Source: a virus. From it: a stretch of DNA of 47,471 bases. Under the pieces are notes generated by a model. It was not told the DNA's origin. It made no database searches and saw only the letters and a list, made by a program, of their open reading frames with translations. Shown piece after piece: positions 40,697 to 47,471 of the stretch. The DNA lies in the IMG/VR virus record IMGVR_UViG_3300033146_003239, positions 1 through 47,471 of that record; one strand, 5' to 3'. Each line of letters opens with the position of its first letter. Position 1 is the first letter of the stretch. The position numbers were made by a program, and so were the translations under genes.

Positions 40697-40715
40697 TTGT
40701 ACTTTCTGTGTACAA
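40697..40715. promoter_or_regulatory. Inverted repeat TTGTAC-7-GTACAA, possible operator
   Basis: TTGTAC (40697-40702) and GTACAA (40710-40715) are an exact inverted pair with a 7-bp spacer, in the 76-bp gap before the gene at 40768. A TACAAT box (40711-40716) overlaps it and could be a -10. The preceding gene codes for a winged-helix regulator that might bind here. Confidence 0.5.
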
Positions 40716-40767
40716 TTAAACCCTAGACATTTAGTCTACTAACCAAACCAAACTGGGAGAACCAACT

Positions 40768-41286
40768 ATGTCAATTTTAAAACTTGACGATGATTCAATC
40801 GAAGCACTAGCAGATGCCATTGCAGAACGTCTTAATGACAACTCAGGCAAAAGTGCAAAAACAACCAAAGCAGCTAAAGACGAGCCGGACTCTGAAGAAA
40901 GCTCTGAAGACCTTGTTGAAAAAATGACTGAACTTTGTGATGAAGTTAAGTCTGAAACAAGTGCAGCAGAGCTTAAAGAAATTCTTGCTGAGTTTGATGT
41001 TAAGACACCTAAGTCTGCAGCTAAGCTTGATGACGAAACTCTTGAAGAGTTAATTGAAGCTCTTGAAGATGCGTTAGAAGGTGGTGATGATGACGGTGAT
41101 GATGAAGATGACCGTACAGTCGATGAAGTTAAGAAACTTTGCCAGGCGTTCCAAAAAGCGAACAGCAAAGATGAATTAACTGAAATTCTTGAAGAGTTCG
41201 ATATTGAGAAAGTAACTCAATTGAAAGAACTTGAGCAAGAAGACCTTAACGAACTATTCGACACTCTTACTGAAGAGTTAGAATAA
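40768..41286 (+). CDS. Acidic protein with internal duplication
   Basis: 172 residues, very acidic. After an N-terminal helix (LDDDSIEALADAIAERL) come two related modules, about 48-105 (LVEKMTELCDEVKSETS, AELKEILAEFDV) and 115-172 (TVDEVKKLCQAFQKANS, ELTEILEEFDIEKV), joined by a Gly/Asp linker. Start context ACTGGGAGAACCAACTATG equals that of the basic H1-like gene at 956. Function unknown; a DNA-mimic or protein-partner role is conceivable. Confidence 0.8.
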   Translation: MSILKLDDDSIEALADAIAERLNDNSGKSAKTTKAAKDEPDSEESSEDLVEKMTELCDEVKSETSAAELKEILAEFDVKTPKSAAKLDDETLEELIEALEDALEGGDDDGDDEDDRTVDEVKKLCQAFQKANSKDELTEILEEFDIEKVTQLKELEQEDLNELFDTLTEELE

Positions 41287-41293
41287 AACTTAT

Positions 41294-41348
41294 TTTCCTC
41301 CAATATGTGCGTGAACGTTATGTCGACAGTAGCGCATTGAGGAGGAAA
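41294..41348 (+). other. Hairpin that masks a ribosome site
   Basis: TTTCCTCC (41294-41301) pairs with GGAGGAAA (41341-41348), extended by AAT/ATT and GCG/CGC. The 3' arm contains GGAGG, the Shine-Dalgarno of the small reading frame at 41356. The stem would close that site. It begins eight bases after the acidic-protein stop. Confidence 0.65.
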
Positions 41349-41355
41349 GTCCTTT

Positions 41356-41445
41356 ATGTCTATAACTTTATATGGGTTGAGTGTAGGAGCTCGATACTAC
41401 GTAAAGCCGAAGAAGCTTGGTGCGACTTCAAGACTACAAAGGTAA
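41356..41445 (+). CDS. Possible 29-residue peptide
   Basis: MSITLYGLSVGARYYV followed by a basic end (KPKKLGATSRLQR). ATG follows GGAGGAAA. Coding is supported only by this ribosome site. The rest of the gap to 41492 shows no other convincing gene. Confidence 0.35.
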   Translation: MSITLYGLSVGARYYVKPKKLGATSRLQR

Positions 41446-41492
41446 GCGGATTCCTACTCTGCAAGTGCCATTTATTAACTTAGGATATTAAT

Positions 41493-41675
41493 ATGAAAAT
41501 TTTTATCACTCCTCCAGGCGGTAACAAAGTTAAACGCCGTTCAGTTCAAGCAGCAATGACTTATCTAAAAGACCAAGTTGATATGGACTTTGATACTTTC
41601 CAAGAACTGAAAAACACAATTAACAAGCGTGGTGTATATCACCATCAAGGCCATAAGATTGAGGTTTGTCTATGA
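41493..41675 (+). CDS. Hypothetical small basic protein
   Basis: 60 residues; VKRRSVQAAMTYLKDQV and YHHQGHKIEVCL. No family recognised. Leader TTAGGATATTAATATG, as in other early genes. Confidence 0.65.
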   Translation: MKIFITPPGGNKVKRRSVQAAMTYLKDQVDMDFDTFQELKNTINKRGVYHHQGHKIEVCL

Positions 41676-41851
41676 AAAAGTCTGTATACAAAGCAAAGCA
41701 AAATGCTTCTAAGTTTGCTCTTCAAGCAGAGAAAGCAGGTAATGGTTTTATGAAGATTGCTGTATTGATTAACAAAGGCATTCGTTTAAATACTCCAAAG
41801 AAAGAAAATGGAATGCAGAGAGCTCGTAAGAAGCTGCTAGGTAAGAAGTAA
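41672..41851 (+). CDS. Hypothetical small basic protein
   Basis: 59 residues, Lys-rich and helical (KSVYKAKQNASKFALQAEKA; RARKKLLGKK). Overlaps the preceding end by four bases and shares its stop base with the next ATG. Possible nucleic-acid binding. Confidence 0.65.
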   Translation: MKKSVYKAKQNASKFALQAEKAGNGFMKIAVLINKGIRLNTPKKENGMQRARKKLLGKK

Positions 41852-43137
41852 TGTCTAAGCATCACAAGTATGGCGGCTCAACTACTTCGCGTTGGTTAGT
41901 ATGCACTGCTTCGACTGCTGCTATTGAAGAAGATATTCTAGCAGGTAAAATAGCTCCAGGTGGTACATCTATCTATGCTGACCAAGGTACAGTAGCTCAT
42001 GCATTAGGTGAGCATTGTCTTAAAACAGGCTTGGAACCAAATGATTTCTTTATGCAGAAGTTCCATACAATTAAAGACAAGCGCAAACTTGAATATGTAA
42101 TGGATGAAGACTTTGTTGATGCTGTTACTGTCTACACTAATTACATTCGTCCAAAGATTGAGAGAGCTATTTATACAAAGCTTGAAGGCAGATTCAGCCT
42201 TAAGAAATATCTCAATGCAGATGCTGGTGGTTCAGCTGACTATTTAGGCGTTATAGATACCACGATGCATGTTGATGATTATAAGCATGGTAAAGGCGTT
42301 GGTGTTGAAATAGAAGGTAACACACAAACTAGATTTTATGGTTTAGGTGCTTACTTAAAACTTAAAAAGTATCGTCCTAAAGTAGCTAAACAAATCCAAA
42401 ATGTTCAAATGAGCATAATACAGCCAAGGTTTAAGCATAAAGATGGTCCTATACGTCCAGAAACTATTCCATTAGTTGAGTTGGTCGAGTGGGGCGAAGA
42501 TATAGTTAAGCCAGCTATTCATGCAAATCAAACTCCAAAGCTTCGTAAGTTTGTTCCAGGTGAAAAGCAATGCGCTTGGTGTAAACGCAAAGATTATTGT
42601 GAACCAAGGTTAGAATGGCTTGGTAACGAAGCAATGCTTGACTTTAAGGATGTATTAGAAGAAGAGTTTATTGAACCTAACTCATTAACTATACAGCAAC
42701 TGCTTAACGTGTTGGCGCGTAAGAAAGAAATAACAGATTGGTTGAATTCAATTTATGACCATCTTTATTCACGTGCTAACCTTGGTACCAGCATACCAGA
42801 GCATAAGTTGGTCGATGATTATGGCAATCGTATATTTAAAAAGGAAATGTCTCAGCGTAAAATAATGCGTAAGATACTAAAAGAGACCAAGCTTGATAAA
42901 GACTTATTCTTTGAAGAACCAAAGATGAAGTCAGTTGCGCAGATTGAAAAAGTTATAGCACATCATTCATCAAAGAAAGATGCTGAAAGAATTATGAAAC
43001 TAGTTGCGGAGAAACCTCACAAAGGTACCAAGCTAGTTCATAATAACGATAAGCGGACAGAAGTACCTCCGTCTATCGAGGCCGATTTTGCCGAGGTCAT
43101 AGAAAAAGGCAACAAACGAAAAAACAGGAAACATTGA
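41851..43137 (+). CDS. DUF2800 PD-(D/E)XK-type nuclease
   Basis: 428 residues. GTVAHALGEHCL near 48 (helix with the first acidic residues), GGSADYLGVI near 128 (catalytic Asp), HVDDYKHGKGV near 140 (the D-x-K-like strand), and a CAWCKRKDYC cluster near 238-247 that recalls the Fe-S/zinc site of AddB/Cas4-type nucleases. DUF2800 proteins stand beside DUF2815 and PolA in phage recombination modules; exonuclease activity is expected. Confidence 0.85.
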   Translation: MSKHHKYGGSTTSRWLVCTASTAAIEEDILAGKIAPGGTSIYADQGTVAHALGEHCLKTGLEPNDFFMQKFHTIKDKRKLEYVMDEDFVDAVTVYTNYIRPKIERAIYTKLEGRFSLKKYLNADAGGSADYLGVIDTTMHVDDYKHGKGVGVEIEGNTQTRFYGLGAYLKLKKYRPKVAKQIQNVQMSIIQPRFKHKDGPIRPETIPLVELVEWGEDIVKPAIHANQTPKLRKFVPGEKQCAWCKRKDYCEPRLEWLGNEAMLDFKDVLEEEFIEPNSLTIQQLLNVLARKKEITDWLNSIYDHLYSRANLGTSIPEHKLVDDYGNRIFKKEMSQRKIMRKILKETKLDKDLFFEEPKMKSVAQIEKVIAHHSSKKDAERIMKLVAEKPHKGTKLVHNNDKRTEVPPSIEADFAEVIEKGNKRKNRKH

Positions 43138-43138
43138 T

Positions 43139-43780
43139 ATGTCCGAAACTAAAGTAATCACTGGTGTTAAATGCCGCTCATCATTCATGAAAGTTAACTC
43201 CTTACAGGAAGATGACTACGGTACGAAGAAATGCCAAACCATGATTCTTATCCCTAAATCAGATAAGAAGACGGTTAAAGCAATTCAGAAAGCAATCGAT
43301 GTTGCTCACCAAGCTAAGTTTGGAAAGCCAGCAAATGCTAAATCTTCCAAGAACAAATACCCATTAAAAGATGGTGATGTTGAACTTGAGAATGAGAATG
43401 TCGAAGGTGAATGTTATGAAGACCATTACTACATCAACTGTACTGGATACAAAATCCCAGGTTTGGTAGACAAGACTGGTGAGCGTATTGAAGACCCAGA
43501 TGAGCGCGAAGAAATTTGCGTTAGTGGTAATTACTTCCGTTTCTCTATTACCCTTAAGGGTTATGAAAACGACAAAAACAAAGGTGTTCGTGCCATTCTA
43601 AACAATCTTATGTTTACGAATGAAGGTGAGCGTCTTGATGGCAGCATGAAAGCTGAAGATGAATTCGCAGAGTTCGCTGAAGCCGATGACGATGATGTTA
43701 TCGATTTTGATGATGACGAAGATGAAAAGCCACGCCGTAAAAAGCGCAGCGGCTCACGCAGAAATCGTCGTAGAAAATAA
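43139..43780 (+). CDS. DUF2815 ssDNA-binding protein
   Basis: 213 residues. QTMILIPKSDKKTVKAIQKAI and GNYFRFSITLKGYEN are the pattern of DUF2815, regarded as the single-strand binding partner of DUF2800 and PolA. The C-terminus is unusual: an acidic run (ADDDDVIDFDDDEDE) is followed by a basic run (RRKKRSGSRRNRRRK). Most SSB tails end acidic. Confidence 0.82.
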   Translation: MSETKVITGVKCRSSFMKVNSLQEDDYGTKKCQTMILIPKSDKKTVKAIQKAIDVAHQAKFGKPANAKSSKNKYPLKDGDVELENENVEGECYEDHYYINCTGYKIPGLVDKTGERIEDPDEREEICVSGNYFRFSITLKGYENDKNKGVRAILNNLMFTNEGERLDGSMKAEDEFAEFAEADDDDVIDFDDDEDEKPRRKKRSGSRRNRRRK

Positions 43781-43794
43781 GTCGTTTATTAAAC

Positions 43795-43816
43795 AAAGGG
43801 ACTTCGGTCCCTTTTT
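43795..43816 (+). terminator. Intrinsic terminator
   Basis: AAAGGGAC (43795-43802) pairs with GTCCCTTT (43807-43814) around TTCG, followed by TT. It separates the ssDNA-binding gene from the polymerase gene. Confidence 0.9.
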
Positions 43817-43831
43817 ATTTCTGGAATTCCT

Positions 43832-45862
43832 ATGAAATTTATTGACCTTGATTTTGAAACCCGCTCTAAAACCAAAATAACACTTGGCGCATGGAAATAT
43901 TCTGAATGTCCATCGACCGAAATCTTATGGGCGAAGTTTGAAATAAATGGTCGTATGTACGAATGGAAAATAGGTGATAAACCTCCAAAGCGTTTATTTA
44001 GAGCAGTCAAAAGAGGATACATTATTCGTGCTTTCAATTCATTCTTTGAATTTTGTATTTGGGTTAATGTAGCAACCCCTAAATTAGGTTGGCCTAAAGT
44101 CACCATCGAACAATTCTACTGTGTACAAGCTCTTGCTCAGTCTAAAACATTTAAGGGAAGCCTGGAAGATGCAGGTATAGACATGGGGTTAAATGTTACT
44201 AAAGACAAAGAAGGTAAACGCTTGATTAATAAGTTTTCTGCTCCATCACGTAAGAAAGACCAAGAATGGAATGAACCTTATGACCCAGCAAATGTACCAG
44301 ATTTTATGCGATTCGGAGATTACTGTGAGACAGACGTTGATGTGCAGATTGGCATAGCAGATTTTACAGGCTTATTGTCAGAGTTTGAGTATCGCGTTTT
44401 TATGATGACCGAACGCATGAACGCAATTGGTATACCTATAGATGTAGATATGGCTAATGGAGCACTTGCTCTTGTAGATAGAGCTGTATCTGCTGCAAAC
44501 AAAGAATTTCAAACATTGAGTGGAACCACTTTAAATTTGTCCCAAAAGCAGGCTGTTAAAGATTGGTTAGAAGAGGACGGGTTACCAATGCCTAATATGC
44601 AGGCAGGTACCATTGATAAGAAATTAAAAGATAAGAAAATATCTGATGACCATAAGCGCATTTTATATCTAATTAAATCTGCAGGTAAAACATCAACTTC
44701 TAAATACAAGAAAGCAGTTGAGATAGTCGGTAAAGATGGTTTCATTCATGGTATATTAAAATATCACCGTGCAAGAACAGGACGTTGGGGAGGAGCAGGA
44801 ATACAGCCTCAAAACTTCGCCAGACCAACTTTACCAAAATGGACGGATTATGAGTATCTTGCTGAGTTAATTGCTGATGAAGATTATGAAGCTATCGAGC
44901 AACTCTTCGATGACGTTATGGAGGCTTTGTCTAGCGCGCTCAGATCAATGATTTGCGCAACACCCGGTAATAAACTAATAGCGGCTGACTATGCTCAGAT
45001 TGAAGCACGTGTCGCGTTCTGGTACGCAGATGAACAAGATCCGTTAGATTTGTTTAACAAAGAAGCTGAGCTACTTAAAGCAGGGAAAATAGAAGAGGCA
45101 GAATGGTTTAAAAAAGAAGGAGGGGGAGACATATATAAAGTAATGGCCTCTGACATCTATAGTAAACCAGTAAGTAAGATTACAGATGATGAACGATTTA
45201 TGGGTAAGCAATGTATCTTAGGCCTAGGTTTCCAGATGGGAGCACCTAAGTTTAAGAAAACTCTGTATGATACTTACGGTGTTATTATCACCAACCAATT
45301 TGCAACTGAAACAGTTAATGCTTACCGTAAAAAATATCCTAAGATAAAAAAGATTTGGTCGCAACTCAATGAAGCAGCAATTAATGCTGTGACGAATAAA
45401 GGCCATGCTTTTAAAGTTAGTAAGCAAAATATCATTTATAAGTACGAAGACCAATACTTAACGTGTCGCCTACCTTCCGGACGTAAGCTTCATTACTTTC
45501 AACCTGAAGTTAAAGTCATTCCTTCACCTTGGCAAAAGAACGAGGTTATGGACCAACTTACTTTCATGGGTATAGATTCGTTCTCTAACAAGTGGAAACG
45601 TTTAACAACGTATGGCGGTTCATTATTCGAGAATGTGGTACAGGCAACTGCACGAGACTTAATGTGCTATGGTATGCTTAATGCAGAAGATAACGGGTAT
45701 CAATCATTGTTTACAGTCCATGATGAAGCCATTACAATGGTTCCTGATGAGCCTAAGTATACTTATCAAGAATATGAACAACTATTAGCAGCAACACCTA
45801 ACTGGGCAAAAGGCATACCTGTCGTTGCAGAAGGTTGGGAAGGTAAAAGGTACAGAAAATGA
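43832..45862 (+). CDS. Family A DNA polymerase with 3'-5' exonuclease
   Basis: 676 residues. Exonuclease: DLDFETRS (5-12), NSFFEF (exo II) and YCETDVDV (exo III). Polymerase: motif A AADYAQIEARV (about 384), motif B RFMGKQCILGLGFQMG with K459, motif C VHDEA (629-633). No 5'-3' nuclease domain. The residue equal to Phe762 of E. coli Pol I is Leu463. Main phage replicase. Confidence 0.95.
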   Translation: MKFIDLDFETRSKTKITLGAWKYSECPSTEILWAKFEINGRMYEWKIGDKPPKRLFRAVKRGYIIRAFNSFFEFCIWVNVATPKLGWPKVTIEQFYCVQALAQSKTFKGSLEDAGIDMGLNVTKDKEGKRLINKFSAPSRKKDQEWNEPYDPANVPDFMRFGDYCETDVDVQIGIADFTGLLSEFEYRVFMMTERMNAIGIPIDVDMANGALALVDRAVSAANKEFQTLSGTTLNLSQKQAVKDWLEEDGLPMPNMQAGTIDKKLKDKKISDDHKRILYLIKSAGKTSTSKYKKAVEIVGKDGFIHGILKYHRARTGRWGGAGIQPQNFARPTLPKWTDYEYLAELIADEDYEAIEQLFDDVMEALSSALRSMICATPGNKLIAADYAQIEARVAFWYADEQDPLDLFNKEAELLKAGKIEEAEWFKKEGGGDIYKVMASDIYSKPVSKITDDERFMGKQCILGLGFQMGAPKFKKTLYDTYGVIITNQFATETVNAYRKKYPKIKKIWSQLNEAAINAVTNKGHAFKVSKQNIIYKYEDQYLTCRLPSGRKLHYFQPEVKVIPSPWQKNEVMDQLTFMGIDSFSNKWKRLTTYGGSLFENVVQATARDLMCYGMLNAEDNGYQSLFTVHDEAITMVPDEPKYTYQEYEQLLAATPNWAKGIPVVAEGWEGKRYRK

Positions 45863-46044
45863 GCGATTTTAAACTACCAAATCCAGGTGATACTTTCTTC
45901 TATGATGATAAGCGTTATCGTTTTAATAGTCTTATTAGCTATAATGAAAAGACGGGCGTATTCAAATGCCGTGCCCGTTATCTTGTTGAAGAGGTTAATG
46001 TAACACTTGTAGTTGACATCACACGTTATGTCGCGGAATCCTGA
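45859..46044 (+). CDS. Hypothetical small protein
   Basis: 61 residues, beta-rich (GDTFFYDDKRYRFNSL; VTLVVDITRYV). Overlaps the polymerase stop (ATGA) and the nuclease start. No family recognised. Confidence 0.68.
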   Translation: MSDFKLPNPGDTFFYDDKRYRFNSLISYNEKTGVFKCRARYLVEEVNVTLVVDITRYVAES

Positions 46045-46324
46045 ATCCAAAATAGAAGATGGTTTTGGAGACTGGTTAAAAGAGAGTGACTACAAAGCGT
46101 TATATTTAAAACTCATTCTGTTTTCTGGCATAGGATGGCCTGACAGAATGATTTTTTGTCAAGGTAAACTAGTTATAATGGAGTTCAAAACTCCTAAAGG
46201 CAAACTCTCACCACAACAAAAACATTGGAAACGATTACTAGAAAGAGTAGGATTCAAAGTCTATGTCCCGACGTCGATTGCGGAAGCGAAAAGGTTTTTC
46301 ATTAAAGAGATGGAAGCCGCATAA
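46028..46324 (+). CDS. VRR-NUC nuclease
   Basis: 98 residues. GWPDRMIF (catalytic Asp), then VIMEFKTPKGKLSPQQKHW (E-x-K) is the standard VRR-NUC core; family members of this size stand alone in phages next to a helicase. ATG 46028 chosen; the TTG at 46013 would only add five residues. Probably acts on branched or flapped DNA. Confidence 0.9.
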   Translation: MSRNPESKIEDGFGDWLKESDYKALYLKLILFSGIGWPDRMIFCQGKLVIMEFKTPKGKLSPQQKHWKRLLERVGFKVYVPTSIAEAKRFFIKEMEAA

Positions 46325-47471
46325 TTATCAGCAGACTTGTGTTGCATTAGGTATAACGCATCCACACTATGCTTTCTTTCTAGACCCAGGTCTAGGCAAA
46401 ACTACAATCATACTTCAGATAGCAAAAATCCTTTTGTTAGCCGGAGACGTCAAATCAATATTAGTTGTTGCACCTCTTAGACCGTGTTATATGGTATGGC
46501 CTAAAGAGGTTCGTAAGTGGTCTAACTTTAATGATTTATCCGTAGGAGTTTTACATGGTGGTACGAAAGATAAAGTCTATCAAGAACAACATGACATCTA
46601 TGTTATTAATCCTGAAGGTCTACCTTGGCTTATGTCCAAACTCAAAGGAAAAAGAAAAAAGAGTTGGCCATTTGATATGCTTGTTGTGGACGAATCGACG
46701 AAATTCAAAAACATGTCTAGCAAGCGATTCAAAAACCTTTTCAAGCTTCTTCCTGGGTTCACTAGAAGGTATATACTCACTGGAACACCCATACCAAATG
46801 GACTACTGGGTATTCAGGGTCAAATCGGAATTCTTGATGCAGGAAGTTCGCTTGGACGTAAGCAGAAGGGTTTCAGGGAAAAGTACTTTAAACAGATTGG
46901 CAGACCAGAATGGAAGAAATTCGTCCCTATTGATGAAGTTCATGAGGACCAGATTTATGCTGAAATTTCGCACATGTGTATACGCATTGCTGCTGATGAC
47001 TACCTCAAACTTCCAGAGCGAGTTGACAACGACATAATAATAAAACTACCTCCTAAAGCTCAGAAAGCTTATAAACAAATGGAGGAAGAACTTGCTGCAG
47101 AAATTTTAGATAAGCAGATAATAGCTTTACAATCTTCATCAGCACGAATCAAATGTCATCAAATAGCTAATGGTTGCGTGTACGAAGACCAAGACCCGTT
47201 AGAGAAGCCACTACCATCTCATAAGAGGCCAGTCATCCATGTGCACGATGCTAAGTTAGATGCACTAGAAGACCTACACGAAGAGCTAGACTACAAACCC
47301 ATATTAATTGGTTACTGGTTTACTCATGACCTTATTCAACTTAAAAAGAGGTTTGGTAAACGTTTAGTCTCTATGGGTAAAGGTACTAGTATTGAAGAGT
47401 GTGTTGAGATAGAGAAACGATGGAATGCAGGTAAGATAGAGATGCTTGCAGCTTTCCCTGGAACTGCAGCC
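46263..47471 (+). CDS. SNF2-type DEAD-like helicase, N-terminal part (no stop before the end)
   Basis: 403 residues to the window end; continues at base 1 (487 in total). RWKPHNYQQ (Q-like motif), Walker A DPGLGKTT at 41-48, motif II VVDESTKFKN at 141-150 (DES instead of DEAH), LTGTPIPNG (motif III). It begins inside the VRR-NUC gene (62-bp overlap), so the pair is translated together. Open frame is continuous up to the last base. Confidence 0.9.
   Translation, partial: MSRRRLRKRKGFSLKRWKPHNYQQTCVALGITHPHYAFFLDPGLGKTTIILQIAKILLLAGDVKSILVVAPLRPCYMVWPKEVRKWSNFNDLSVGVLHGGTKDKVYQEQHDIYVINPEGLPWLMSKLKGKRKKSWPFDMLVVDESTKFKNMSSKRFKNLFKLLPGFTRRYILTGTPIPNGLLGIQGQIGILDAGSSLGRKQKGFREKYFKQIGRPEWKKFVPIDEVHEDQIYAEISHMCIRIAADDYLKLPERVDNDIIIKLPPKAQKAYKQMEEELAAEILDKQIIALQSSSARIKCHQIANGCVYEDQDPLEKPLPSHKRPVIHVHDAKLDALEDLHEELDYKPILIGYWFTHDLIQLKKRFGKRLVSMGKGTSIEECVEIEKRWNAGKIEMLAAFPGTAA
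47358..47471. repeat. Terminal direct repeat (right copy)
   Basis: Identical to 1-114, see that entry. It should be removed from one end when the molecule is drawn as a circle. Confidence 0.93.

Noticed and set aside
41356-41470. Possible tRNA, because a CCA occurs near 41470
   Set aside because: No GGTTCGA-type T-arm and no acceptor pairing at the expected distance.
41287-41476. Long open -1 frame continuing after the acidic protein (up to TAG 41474-41476)
   Set aside because: No slippery heptamer in phase near 41286 and the translated residues look unlike a folded protein, so I did not call a second frameshift; the hairpin and short frame explain the region better.

Overview
This window is a complete or nearly complete genome of a tailed phage with a contractile tail (myovirus morphology). 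Bases 1-114 are repeated exactly at 47358-47471, and the SNF2-type helicase gene that runs off the right end resumes in frame at base 1. The molecule therefore closes into a circle of 47,357 bp. The host should be a Gram-negative bacterium, because the lysis genes include a two-component spanin (Rz-like plus a lipoprotein Rz1-like). No integrase, excisionase, CI-like repressor gene, tRNA or CRISPR array was seen. The sequence is AT-rich throughout.

Layout. (1) 437-5152, plus strand: small basic proteins including a histone-H1-like one, a SAM methyltransferase, and a nucleotide cassette (MazG-like/dTMP-kinase-like fusion, thymidylate-synthase-like enzyme, dCMP deaminase). (2) 5255-30430, minus strand, read right to left: terminase small and large subunits, two unknown proteins, portal, Mu-F-like head protein, protease with internal scaffold, cement protein, major capsid, head-tail joining proteins, tail terminator, sheath, tube, tail assembly chaperones with a programmed -1 frameshift, tape measure, baseplate, large receptor-side tail proteins, then lysis genes. 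(3) 30437-31390: a divergent control region, two tiny genes, a strong terminator and a roughly 350-bp symmetrical iteron array that looks like a replication origin. (4) 31391-36929, plus strand: many small early proteins, including a DenV-like protein without its catalytic glutamate, an outer lipoprotein and a 2OG-Fe(II) oxygenase. (5) 37083-47471 and on into 1-369, plus strand: replication and recombination genes (PrimPol-like primase-helicase, DUF2800 nuclease, DUF2815 ssDNA-binding protein, family A DNA polymerase, VRR-NUC nuclease, SNF2-like helicase) mixed with small proteins and a winged-helix regulator.

How it works together. The origin-like array sits between the two divergent transcription units. 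The plus-strand genes copy and recombine DNA and supply nucleotides, possibly modified ones. The minus-strand genes package DNA and build the particle, and its last genes lyse the cell. Convergent transcripts meet at a 14-bp perfect inverted repeat (5194-5249).

The observations most worth following are: a likely -1 frameshift extension of the histone-like protein with two tandem slippery heptamers and a stable downstream hairpin (956-1476); the mirror-symmetrical iteron array (30945-31298); the DenV-like protein that has lost its active site; and the thymidylate-synthase-like enzyme carrying Asp where dUMP-specific enzymes carry Asn.
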